From Haemophilus massiliensis (GTDB lineage: Bacteria > Pseudomonadota > Gammaproteobacteria > Enterobacterales > Pasteurellaceae), in the NCBI GenBank assembly GCA_000752995.2, contig LM994635.1, forward strand, positions 473,486 to 523,871: DNA of 50,386 nucleotides, written 5' to 3'. Below the pieces are notes generated by a model, which saw only the letters and a list, made by a program, of their open reading frames with translations, was not told where the DNA came from and did no database searches. Below, in pieces: positions 16,147-23,622 of this stretch. Each line of letters opens with the position of its first letter. Within the stretch, counting starts at the first letter, position 1. Both the position numbers and the translations under genes were made by a program.

Positions 16147-17259
16147 TTATTTGCGTAGTGCGACTTGCGGTTCGGTATATTCAAGACCAAAGGCTTCCGT
16201 TACCCCTTTAAAGGTACATTTACCCTTGTAAGTATTCAGCCCCTGCAATAACGCTGGATCAGATAAACAGGCTTCTTTTACACCTTGCGCAGCAATGTTT
16301 AAACCGTATTGCAATGTTGCATCGGTCAGCCCGAGGGTCGATGTTTGTGCAACACATCCCGGCATATTCGCCACACAATAATGAATTACGTCATCAACGA
16401 CATAAATCGGATCATTATGGGTTGTCGGTTTAGATGTTTCAAAACAGCCGCCCTGATCAATTGCCACATCCACCAATACGGCACCTTTTTTCATTATTTT
16501 AAGATCATCACGGCGTAATAAGTGCGGCGTTTTTGCACCGGGAATCAGTACTGCACCGATAACCACATCCGCCTCAGGCAATAAGCGCAGAATATTACCG
16601 CGCGAACTGATTAAAGTGTTAATGCGCATATTAAAAATTTGATCAATATATCCAAGCCGTGCCGCATTGATATCCAGAATCGTGACATCTGCACCAATTC
16701 CCATTGCGATCTGTGCCGCATTCAAACCAACCACACCGGCGCCCAAAATCACGACTTTCGCCTTTGGTGTACCGGCCGTGCCGCTTAACAGCACACCGCT
16801 ACCGCCAAAAGTTTTCTGGCTGTATTTGGCTGCTTCCAATGCCGCCAAACGTCCGGCTATCGCGCTCATTGGCGCTAAGCAAGGCAATCCCGCCGGGGTC
16901 TTAATCGTTTCATAGGCAATGGATTGTACTTTTCGTTCAAGCAACATGTCGGTGAGGGGTTTATCTGCGGCTAAATGAAGGTAAGTATAAAGGATTTGAT
17001 TTTCGCGGAAATAATGATATTCAGTTTCGATAGGCTCTTTTACTTTGATAATCATTTCACTTTTCGCGAATAAATTGGCTTTATCAGTCAATATTGCGCC
17101 GGCTTCTTGATATGCCTTATCAGAAAAGCCGATTTCCGTTCCCGCATTATGCTCAATATAAACCGAATGACCGGCTTCGGTATAAGACTGCACATTTGCT
17201 GGCGTTAATCCGACGCGATATTCATGAACTTTGACTTCTTTTGGACAACCGATAATCAT
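16147..17259 (-). CDS. ald: alanine dehydrogenase
   Basis: Catalyses NAD-dependent oxidative deamination of L-alanine to pyruvate and ammonia, and the reverse. The 370-residue protein has the substrate residues R15, K74 (VKVKEP) and H95 (HLAAD), the NAD motif GAGVVG near 173-178, and the catalytic aspartate in VDVAIDQGG. In the usual HYCVANMPGAVARTSTFALT segment this protein has CVAQTSTLGLT instead. A strong ribosome site (AGGAGGAAATC) precedes ATG 17259. With the NSS transporter it forms an apparent alanine-use operon inserted between thrS and infC. Confidence 0.95.
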   Translation of the reverse strand: MIIGCPKEVKVHEYRVGLTPANVQSYTEAGHSVYIEHNAGTEIGFSDKAYQEAGAILTDKANLFAKSEMIIKVKEPIETEYHYFRENQILYTYLHLAADKPLTDMLLERKVQSIAYETIKTPAGLPCLAPMSAIAGRLAALEAAKYSQKTFGGSGVLLSGTAGTPKAKVVILGAGVVGLNAAQIAMGIGADVTILDINAARLGYIDQIFNMRINTLISSRGNILRLLPEADVVIGAVLIPGAKTPHLLRRDDLKIMKKGAVLVDVAIDQGGCFETSKPTTHNDPIYVVDDVIHYCVANMPGCVAQTSTLGLTDATLQYGLNIAAQGVKEACLSDPALLQGLNTYKGKCTFKGVTEAFGLEYTEPQVALRK

Positions 17260-17314
17260 GATTTCCTCCTATGGAAATTATTATGTTAATTTATAAATCA
17301 TTTATGAAAAAAAA

Positions 17315-17353
17315 TTAAACAACCGGTTTTGACTGATCACAAAAAGACTTCAT
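17315..17353 (-). CDS. 12-codon upstream ORF in the ald leader
   Basis: The first ORF of the predicted ald transcript encodes MKSFCDQSKPVV. It has an extended Shine-Dalgarno, AAGGAGGTGA, ending directly before its ATG at 17353. The predicted start of transcription is 25 nt upstream of that ATG. Its stop is followed by eight T (minus strand), and ald begins 56 nt further on. The peptide is not alanine-rich, so classical attenuation is not suggested. Expression is inferred. Confidence 0.5.
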   Translation of the reverse strand: MKSFCDQSKPVV

Positions 17354-17384
17354 TCACCTCCTTATTCGGAAACATTTGTTTTAC

Positions 17385-17427
17385 ATTATAACAACCCATC
17401 GTACACATATCTGTGATTCCGTTCACA
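17385..17427 (-). promoter_or_regulatory. ald promoter with class II CRP site
   Basis: On the minus strand the -10 is TATAAT (17390-17385), placing the start at about 17378. TGTGA-N6-TCACA at 17412-17427 is a perfect pair of CRP half-sites centred 41.5 bp upstream, the standard class II position, in place of a good -35. Catabolite activation of ald and the transporter gene is expected. Confidence 0.7.
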
Positions 17428-17469
17428 GTTCATATAAAAAACACCCGACGAATATTTGCAGAAAAAACA

Positions 17470-17509
17470 AAAGTGCGGTCAAAAAAACTTAAATTTTTGA
17501 CCGCACTTT
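17470..17509 (-). terminator. uptake-signal terminator of thrS
   Basis: AAAGTGCGGTC and GACCGCACTTT, extended by A/T pairs to about 16 bp, lie 38 bp after the thrS stop with T-rich sequence following on the minus strand. Confidence 0.85.
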
Positions 17510-17546
17510 ATATTTATGCTGTTAGAATAGCAAATTACAGCAAAAA

Positions 17547-19478
17547 CTATTCCTCTCCAAGCAATTTCAGTTCACGTCCGCGCACTTGTTTTTTCAGAAT
17601 GTCTAAAAATTCTTCTACACTGAACGCGCCCAGATCCTGCCCTTTACGGGTACGCACGGCAATTTTGCCAGCTTCGATCTCTTTATCGCCGCAAACCAAC
17701 ATATAAGGTACGCGGCGTAGGGTGTGCTCGCGGATTTTGAAACCGATTTTTTCGTTGCGCAAATCGGACTTCACGCGTAAACCGGCATCGGAAAGGGTTT
17801 TCACCACCTTCTGCACATAATCTGCCTGACTGTCGGTGATGTTCATGACGACTGCCTGCACCGGTGCCAGCCATGGTGGGAAGAAACCGGCATATTCTTC
17901 GGTAATAATGCCGATAAAGCGTTCGATTGAGCCTAAAATCGCGCGATGAATCATCACCGGGGTACGGCGATCGTTGTCTTCCGCCACATACGAGGCGTTT
18001 AAGCGTCCTGGTAAGGCGAAATCCAACTGAATCGTACCACACTGCCATTCACGGTCCAAACAGTCGCGCAAGGCAAACTCGATTTTCGGTCCGTAAAACG
18101 CGCCCTCGCCTTCCTGCACTTCATATTCAAGTCCATTATGCCGTAATGCGTTGGCAAGGCCTTCTTCGGCACGATCCCACATGTCATCGGCACCGATGCG
18201 TTTTTCCGGGCGAGTAGACAGCTTCACTTCAATTGCGGTGAAACCGAACGTACTGTAAATATCATACACCATGCGGATACAGTTGGTGACTTCCGATTCA
18301 ATTTGCTCTTCGGTACAGAAAATATGCGCATCGTCTTGAGTGAAGCCGCGTACACGCATTAATCCGTGCAGCGAGCCGGACGGTTCATTGCGGTGGCAGG
18401 AACCGAATTCCGCCATACGAATCGGTAGATCACGGTAAGATTTCAGCCCCTGATTGAAGATCTGCACGTGTCCCGGACAGTTCATCGGTTTAATCGCATA
18501 TTCGCGGTTTTCCGACTGCGTGGTGAACATCAAATCGCCGTAGTTTTGCCAGTGGCCGGTTTTTTCCCACAGCACGCGATCCATCATAAACGGCCCTTTC
18601 ACTTCCTGATAATCGTATTCTTTCAGTTTGGTACGGACAAAGGTTTCCAGCTCGCGGAAAATAGTCCAGCCGTCGTTATGCCAGAACACCATGCCCGGCG
18701 CTTCTTCCTGCATGTGGTATAGATCCAATGCTTTGCCGATTTTACGGTGATCGCGTTTTGCCGCTTCTTCCAGCCGGTGCAGATAATCCGCCAATTGTTT
18801 TTTATCCGCCCATGCGGTACCGTAGATACGCTGTAACATTTTATTTTTGCTGTCGCCGCGCCAGTATGCGCCCGCCACTTTTTGTAATTTAAAATGATGA
18901 CAGAAACGCATATTCGGCACATGCGGGCCGCGACACATGTCGATATATTCTTCGTGATGGTATAAAGCGGGATGATCGGTTTTAGCAATGTTTTCATCTA
19001 AGATCGCCATTTTATACGGCTCATTACGCGCCTTAAAGGTGTCGTAGGCTTGCTGCCAGCTAACGCGTTGTTTCACCACATCGTAATTCGTTTTCGCCAG
19101 CGCCAGCATGCGCTGTTCCAGTTTATCCAAATCTTCCTGCGTTAACGCACGATCCAAATCCACATCATAATAAAAACCGTTGTCAATGGTCGGACCGATA
19201 GCCATTTTAACATCCGGGAAAAGCTGTTTGATTGCATGACCGAGCAAATGCGCACAAGAGTGACGGATAATTTCCAGACCGTCTTCATCTTTTGCCGTAA
19301 TAATTTCAAGGCTGGCATCCTGTTCAATCATATCACAGGCGTCATGGCGTACACCGTTTACGCGTCCCGCAATGGTCGCTTTGGCAAGGCCTGCGCCGAT
19401 ATTTTGTGCAACTTCCAAGACGGAAACGGGATGGTCGAACTGACGTTGCGAACCGTCAGGTAAAGTAATAATAGGCAT
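17547..19478 (-). CDS. thrS: threonyl-tRNA synthetase
   Basis: Class II synthetase of 643 residues. Order: N-terminal TGS domain ([19 protein letters not shown]), the editing domain with [10 protein letters not shown] (~73-82) and MCRGPH, then the catalytic core with the zinc-site KPMNCPGHV and motif 2 [16 protein letters not shown], motif 3, and an anticodon-binding domain from ~535. The leader (19479-19561) holds two hairpins that mimic tRNA-Thr anticodon arms. Unlike E. coli, thrS is separated from infC by ald and the NSS gene. Confidence 0.98.
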   Translation of the reverse strand: MPIITLPDGSQRQFDHPVSVLEVAQNIGAGLAKATIAGRVNGVRHDACDMIEQDASLEIITAKDEDGLEIIRHSCAHLLGHAIKQLFPDVKMAIGPTIDNGFYYDVDLDRALTQEDLDKLEQRMLALAKTNYDVVKQRVSWQQAYDTFKARNEPYKMAILDENIAKTDHPALYHHEEYIDMCRGPHVPNMRFCHHFKLQKVAGAYWRGDSKNKMLQRIYGTAWADKKQLADYLHRLEEAAKRDHRKIGKALDLYHMQEEAPGMVFWHNDGWTIFRELETFVRTKLKEYDYQEVKGPFMMDRVLWEKTGHWQNYGDLMFTTQSENREYAIKPMNCPGHVQIFNQGLKSYRDLPIRMAEFGSCHRNEPSGSLHGLMRVRGFTQDDAHIFCTEEQIESEVTNCIRMVYDIYSTFGFTAIEVKLSTRPEKRIGADDMWDRAEEGLANALRHNGLEYEVQEGEGAFYGPKIEFALRDCLDREWQCGTIQLDFALPGRLNASYVAEDNDRRTPVMIHRAILGSIERFIGIITEEYAGFFPPWLAPVQAVVMNITDSQADYVQKVVKTLSDAGLRVKSDLRNEKIGFKIREHTLRRVPYMLVCGDKEIEAGKIAVRTRKGQDLGAFSVEEFLDILKKQVRGRELKLLGEE

Positions 19479-19497
19479 GTTAAATCCTTATACAGTG

Positions 19498-19561
19498 GTA
19501 ACCCATACGAAAGGTTACATGTTCAATAGTGAGAAATAAAATAAGGGATTACAAATCCCTT
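19498..19561 (-). promoter_or_regulatory. thrS translational operator: two tRNA-Thr anticodon-arm mimics
   Basis: First hairpin: GTAACC/GGTTAC (19518-19513 with 19503-19498) plus a T-G closing pair gives the 7-nt loop TTCGTAT, with U33-like T, CGU and A. CGT spans -31 to -29 relative to the thrS A. Second hairpin: AAGGGA/TCCCTT (19543-19561) with loop TTTGTAA, which has UGU flanked by U and A. CGU and UGU are both threonine anticodons. In E. coli, ThrRS binds two anticodon-like arms in its own leader to repress translation. Confidence 0.7.
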
Positions 19562-19581
19562 GAGTCTGAGTGGCGCTCGCG

Positions 19582-19623
19582 CCGCACTTTTATTCGTACC
19601 CACAATGTACAATAAAAGTGCGG
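19582..19623. repeat. inverted uptake-signal pair in reverse orientation
   Basis: CCGCACTTTTATT (19582-19594) and AATAAAAGTGCGG (19611-19623) form a perfect 13-bp stem between grxB and thrS. Order is the reverse of the usual terminator type, so no U-tract follows the stem on either strand. Termination for grxB is therefore doubtful. Confidence 0.8.
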
Positions 19624-19662
19624 TGCATTTTAGCACAATTTCGATTAACTAAAAAGGCGTTA

Positions 19663-20310
19663 TTACAGCGCGCGATCCGTATAAAGCGCCACACCGCTCA
19701 ATGTCGCCATACGTTCGGTATAAGCCTGCACCTTATCGGGAAAAACCAACCCTTTCACACAGGTTAAATTGCGCAGCATCGGAAACAGCAAAATATCTTC
19801 CAGCGACAAGTCACCGCCGACGGCATTTTCACTGAGAATCAACGTATCCAGTTCGGCTAAATCGGCATTCAGTCGCGCGATATATTGTGCGCTATTTGCC
19901 AGATTTTCGGCAAAATCGCCGATACTTTCGGTCTTCTTGTCGATAAAATACTGGCGCGCACTTGCCGTCGCATACTCCGCCAGCCCCAGCTGCACAAAGC
20001 GCGGCAGCAACAAATGATTATAATAATCGCCGACTTTTTTGATCCAATCTGCCAGTGGTGAGCGCACCTGTTCTGCCAATAAACGCTTGCCGTAATGAGT
20101 ATCGATATAGCGTACGATATCCAGGCTTTCCGGCATTGCGCTACCGTCATCTTTTAACAAAATCGGTACCACTTTGCGCCCCACCAGCTTCACCGGCGTA
20201 GCTTCATCATCGTTTAGCAGCACAATGGTTTCCAGTGCAATGTTCTTCAGACCGAAAATCATGCGGGCACGCACGCAAAACGGGCAATGATCATAAATAT
20301 ATAGTTTCAT
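19663..20310 (-). CDS. grxB: glutaredoxin 2 (GST-like)
   Basis: Large GST-fold glutaredoxin that reduces glutathione mixed disulfides. From ATG 20310 the protein is 215 residues and begins MKLYIYDHCPFCVRARMIFG, with the CPFC dithiol at 9-12. The upstream in-frame ATG at 20337 would add nine residues that read through the ribosome site GGAG, so it is rejected. VVPIL and PESLDIVRYID match the thioredoxin part; the rest is the helical GST-like domain. Single gene, divergent from the fructosamine-kinase-like gene. Confidence 0.93.
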   Translation of the reverse strand: MKLYIYDHCPFCVRARMIFGLKNIALETIVLLNDDEATPVKLVGRKVVPILLKDDGSAMPESLDIVRYIDTHYGKRLLAEQVRSPLADWIKKVGDYYNHLLLPRFVQLGLAEYATASARQYFIDKKTESIGDFAENLANSAQYIARLNADLAELDTLILSENAVGGDLSLEDILLFPMLRNLTCVKGLVFPDKVQAYTERMATLSGVALYTDRAL

Positions 20311-20481
20311 ACTTTTAACTCCGATTAACAAAAACAAAACTCGTGATAATGTACCGCACTTTTTAACGCGCTTTCAAGGAAGCAGGGGAAGATTTATAAA
20401 AACTTGACGTCAATCACAGAATATTCAGACAATTCCCTTTATTATCAAGGCGAGCCAATGTGATGAGCAAAGGAGGACGCT

Positions 20482-21345
20482 ATGTGGAAATCGGTATCTC
20501 AGGTGCTGGCCGATCAATTCGGCGCTTACTATTCCATTAAAGAAAAAGCTAAAGTGCACAGCGGCGAAATGCACGAGGCTTGGATCATTGACGACGGCAT
20601 TCAGCCGGTTTTTGTCAAAGTAAACGAAAAATCGTACCGTTCCATGTTCCGCGCCGAAGCGGATCAGCTGACTTTGCTGGCAAAAACCAATACGATTCAG
20701 GTTCCTCAGGTTTACGGCATGGGCTGCTCGCAAGGGCATAGCTTTTTGTTGTTGGAAGCCTTGTCGTTCAGTCCGCCGACCGCACAAGCTATGGCTGAGT
20801 TCGGCATACAACTGGCGCACCTTCATCGCGACGGTAAGAGCGAACATTACGGGCTGGATTTCGATACCTGGCTGGGACCGGTGTATCAGCCGAACGCGTG
20901 GAAAGATAACTGGGCGAAATTTTTCAGTGAACAGCGGATCGGTTGGCAGTTGCAGATTTGTAAAGAGAAAAATCTGGATTTCGGCGATATTGCGTTGATT
21001 GTCCACACCGTGGCGGAACGGTTGGCAAAACATCATCCGAAGCCGTCACTGTTACACGGTAACTTATGGATTGAGAACTGCGCGCTGGCAAACCAACATA
21101 TCGTAACCTATGATCCCGCCTGCTACTGGGGTGACCGGGAATGTGACATTGCATTTACCGAGCTGTTCCAGCCGTTTAGTGCGGAATTCTATGAAAATTA
21201 TTACCGCACTTATACACCGGAAGAGGGCTATCAGGAACGCAAGGCACTATATCAACTCTACTACCTGCTTAATTTCAGCCACCGTTTTCACGGCAATTAC
21301 ATTGAACTGACCAGAAAATTCATTCATCAACTATTAGGAGAATAG
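20482..21345 (+). CDS. fructosamine kinase-like protein (YniA family) with HGN in place of HGD
   Basis: The family phosphorylates ketoamines on glycated proteins or small molecules. The 287-residue protein has the N-lobe (VFVKVNEKS, K46; FRAEADQLTLL) and the DPACYWGDRE segment with D211, the metal-binding aspartate. The catalytic loop, normally HGDLWxGN, reads HGNLWIEN (192-199): the catalytic Asp is N194 (codon AAC at 21061) and the glycine before N is E198. Activity may be altered or lost. The stop abuts the hxpB start (TAGATG), so the two form an operon; in E. coli yniA and yniC are near each other too. Confidence 0.87.
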   Translation: MWKSVSQVLADQFGAYYSIKEKAKVHSGEMHEAWIIDDGIQPVFVKVNEKSYRSMFRAEADQLTLLAKTNTIQVPQVYGMGCSQGHSFLLLEALSFSPPTAQAMAEFGIQLAHLHRDGKSEHYGLDFDTWLGPVYQPNAWKDNWAKFFSEQRIGWQLQICKEKNLDFGDIALIVHTVAERLAKHHPKPSLLHGNLWIENCALANQHIVTYDPACYWGDRECDIAFTELFQPFSAEFYENYYRTYTPEEGYQERKALYQLYYLLNFSHRFHGNYIELTRKFIHQLLGE

Positions 21346-22008
21346 ATGACTGTCAACGCGATAATTTTTGATATGGACGGGGTTTTAATTGACTCCGAAC
21401 CTTTATGGAAACAGGCAGGCGTTGAAATCTTCAACGCCTTTGATCTACCCGCTACATGGGCGGATATGGTCGCGCTGACCGGTTTGCCGTCACGCGCGAT
21501 CGTGGATAAAATCTATCAAAAATACCATAAAACGCCACTGCCGGCGGAGGAAATGGCAAGCCGTCTAAATGAGCATGCCATTGCATTGATTTTAGACCAA
21601 AAACCATTGATGAAAGGGGTAAAAGAAACGTTGGAAAAACTGAGCGCACTAGACTATCGGCTGGCGGTGGCTTCCGCCTCGCCGCGCAAACTGTTGGAAG
21701 AAATCACCCGGCGCTGCGATATTGCGGACTATTTTGACTATCTCTCCTCCGCCACCGAGCTGGCTTATAACAAACCGCACCCGCAGGTTTATCTGCATGC
21801 GGCAGACATGCTAAATATCGCCCCCCGCAACTGTCTCGGCATTGAGGATTCCGTGATAGGCATGACCGCAGTTAAAGCCGCCTCAATGAAATGTATTGTT
21901 ATCCCCGAGCAATCAGTGAAAACCGATCCGCGCTGGTCGTTGGCAGATGCGCAGCTCAATGCGCTGTCTGATATTAATCGGGAATTAATTGAAAAATTGG
22001 GTAATTAA
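21346..22008 (+). CDS. hxpB: HAD-family hexitol/sugar phosphatase (YniC/HxpB type)
   Basis: Haloacid-dehalogenase phosphatase of 220 residues; E. coli HxpB (YniC) acts on hexitol phosphates and 2-deoxyglucose-6-phosphate. Motif I is FDMDGVLIDSEPLW (nucleophile D9, D11), motif II is ASASPRK (S113-S115 area), K143 lies in NKPHPQVYL, and motif IV is GIEDSVIG. The beta-phosphoglucomutase-like helical cap is between residues 15 and 85. It starts immediately after the preceding stop with GGAG inside that gene's end. Confidence 0.88.
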   Translation: MTVNAIIFDMDGVLIDSEPLWKQAGVEIFNAFDLPATWADMVALTGLPSRAIVDKIYQKYHKTPLPAEEMASRLNEHAIALILDQKPLMKGVKETLEKLSALDYRLAVASASPRKLLEEITRRCDIADYFDYLSSATELAYNKPHPQVYLHAADMLNIAPRNCLGIEDSVIGMTAVKAASMKCIVIPEQSVKTDPRWSLADAQLNALSDINRELIEKLGN

Positions 22009-22022
22009 CCCAAAGCCTTTTT
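21997..22022 (+). terminator. terminator of hxpB
   Basis: TTGGGT (21997-22002) pairs with ACCCAA (22008-22013) and is followed by AGCCTTTTT. The stop codon of hxpB lies in the loop. Confidence 0.65.
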
Positions 22023-22095
22023 ACCCTATAAAGACCATTATATTGTCTTTTAATCACGCCGGGGAAACTTATCCGCCCCAGCTTATTTTTGTCCG

Positions 22096-22770
22096 TTAAT
22101 CAACTGCGCGACGTAAAGCTTTTACTGCGGCAGGCACATCTTGGGCGCGTGTAATCGCCGAGATCACCGCAATGCCGTCGGCACCGAACGCTCTCAATTG
22201 TGGCGCGCTGTCTTGCGTGATTCCGCCAATCGCCACTAAAGGCTTGCGGATATTTTGCTGTCTTAATTGAGCAATAAATGACATGCCGACCGCCGGTTTC
22301 TGATCGGCTTTCGATTGAGTCGGAAAAATCGGACCGATGCCCAAGTAATCAACTTCTTTAAGCTGCTGGCTTGCTTGAGCTTGTTCCATGGTATTAACAG
22401 ACAATCCGACAATTAAAGTGCGGTCGGTTTTGGCACGAATTTGCGCCGCCCGCATATCCGATTGCCCGACATGAATGCCGTCCGCCTCAATATCCAGCGC
22501 TAGCGTGACATCATCGTTGACAATAAAGGGTACACCGTAACGACGGCATAAATCGCGACACTGCACCGCTAATTGCTGCTGTGCTATAGGATCATTGTCC
22601 AGCGAGCCGGCTCCTTTGTCTCTGAACTGAAAGCAAGTAATGCCGTGTTCCAACGCCTGCTGCAAAATGTGTAATAAATGCTGCGCAGGATCACCGCTCA
22701 AATGACGGCAATCCTGACTGCCGGCGACAAAATATAGGCGAAGCATCGTTGTTATATCAAACATCATCAT
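22096..22770 (-). CDS. thiE: thiamine-phosphate synthase
   Basis: Joins HMP-pyrophosphate and thiazole phosphate to give thiamine phosphate. The 224-residue TIM barrel has QFRDKG (pyrophosphate loop), FIVNDDVTLALDIEADGIHVGQSD, GPIFPTQSK and AIGGITQDS. Three ATGs in a row (22770, 22767, 22764) follow AATAAGGA; 22764 has the best spacing, a six-base difference. An uptake signal lies within the gene (22416-22424). A TPP riboswitch and a 23-codon ORF occupy its leader. No other thi gene is adjacent. Confidence 0.93.
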   Translation of the reverse strand: MMMFDITTMLRLYFVAGSQDCRHLSGDPAQHLLHILQQALEHGITCFQFRDKGAGSLDNDPIAQQQLAVQCRDLCRRYGVPFIVNDDVTLALDIEADGIHVGQSDMRAAQIRAKTDRTLIVGLSVNTMEQAQASQQLKEVDYLGIGPIFPTQSKADQKPAVGMSFIAQLRQQNIRKPLVAIGGITQDSAPQLRAFGADGIAVISAITRAQDVPAAVKALRRAVD

Positions 22771-22793
22771 TCCTTATTAAGTGCGTTAACAGG

Positions 22794-22865
22794 TTATCGG
22801 AAACAGTAAGCTGAATGCAGGATAAGGCGGTACGGAATAAAACGGCGGACAAACGGATTGAGCAT
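22794..22865 (-). CDS. 23-codon ORF between TPP riboswitch and thiE
   Basis: ATG at 22865 directly follows the 3' strand of riboswitch helix P1 and has AGGAA 8 nt upstream, inside the riboswitch. The peptide begins MLNPFVRRFIPYRL and ends in CFR; the stop is 23 nt before the first thiE ATG. It could be a coupling cistron or the remnant of a deleted first gene. I do not recognise the peptide. Confidence 0.45.
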   Translation of the reverse strand: MLNPFVRRFIPYRLILHSAYCFR

Positions 22866-22866
22866 A

Positions 22867-22951
22867 ATTAGTTTCCTACGTCAGTATTAGCTGGATCAGG
22901 TTCACGGGTGTTATCTCAGCCTCCCATCGCGCGGAAGCACCCCGACTAACG
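22867..22951 (-). ncRNA. TPP riboswitch (THI element)
   Basis: The minus strand carries the conserved core in order: GGGGTGC, GGCTGAGATAACACCC, TGAACCTGATC, TAATACTGACGTAGGAAA. TTAGT at the 5' end pairs with ACTAA at the 3' end as P1. It precedes thiE, which makes sense for feedback by thiamine diphosphate. Confidence 0.95.
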
Positions 22952-23004
22952 GTTACGGAGTGTATATGAATTCCAAATAAAAGGCAAAATATTTATTACT
23001 CATA

Positions 23005-23033
23005 CAAAAAAGCCACTCGTACAACGAATGGCT
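23005..23033 (-). terminator. terminator of the lipoprotein gene
   Basis: On the minus strand AGCCATTCG pairs with CGAGTGGCT (one G-T pair) around a short loop, followed by six T. Confidence 0.85.
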
Positions 23034-23059
23034 GTTTGATTATGCAAATACGCTACCGA

Positions 23060-23527
23060 TTATTTTTTCTCACCGTATTTTTCAGCAAGCTGCGCCTGTA
23101 ATTGTTGCAATTCATTGGTCGCTTGCACCGCATGCTGGGTTTTATCCTGTAACGCTTTAACGCCTTCTTCAGTCGGATTTTTCATCAGCGCAATGCTGTC
23201 TTTCATTAAATCGCTTGACAATGCCAGCGTAGATTTCATTTTTTCTTTCAGCGGTTTAATTTCAGGGCTTTGAATATCAAGCGCATTCAGACTTTTTTCA
23301 ATTTCGCTTATTTTCGCATTCAACTCACTGACCGCCTGCTCAATTTGCTGCGGGTCTTGAGTGGCAACTTTTTTCTGGAATTCCGCTTGGAAAGCTGCCT
23401 GTGTCTGTTGGTTCGCCGCTCCCCAATCAGTCAGTTTTTTAAAATCCGCCGCCGGATCTGCTTTATTACAAGCCGCTACAAACAAAGCGAAAACAATTGT
23501 CGCTCCGATTTTTAATAGGTTATTCAT
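23060..23527 (-). CDS. lipoprotein, predicted coiled coil, function unknown
   Basis: The first 19 residues are a signal peptide ending in the lipobox FVAAC, with C20 as the lipidated cysteine; N and K follow, and the absence of Asp at +2 favours the outer membrane. The mature part is almost entirely helical, rich in Gln, Lys, Glu and Ala (residues 30-155), and looks like a coiled coil. I do not recognise a specific family. It stands alone between thiE and rnd with its own terminator. Confidence 0.8.
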   Translation of the reverse strand: MNNLLKIGATIVFALFVAACNKADPAADFKKLTDWGAANQQTQAAFQAEFQKKVATQDPQQIEQAVSELNAKISEIEKSLNALDIQSPEIKPLKEKMKSTLALSSDLMKDSIALMKNPTEEGVKALQDKTQHAVQATNELQQLQAQLAEKYGEKK

Positions 23528-23622
23528 TGTACTGTCCTTAACTGTGTTAGTGAAAATCTCACATAGAGAATATATGAGTGCCTAATTTTACTCTGTAGCG
23601 AACAAACTTGCCAATCTATAAA

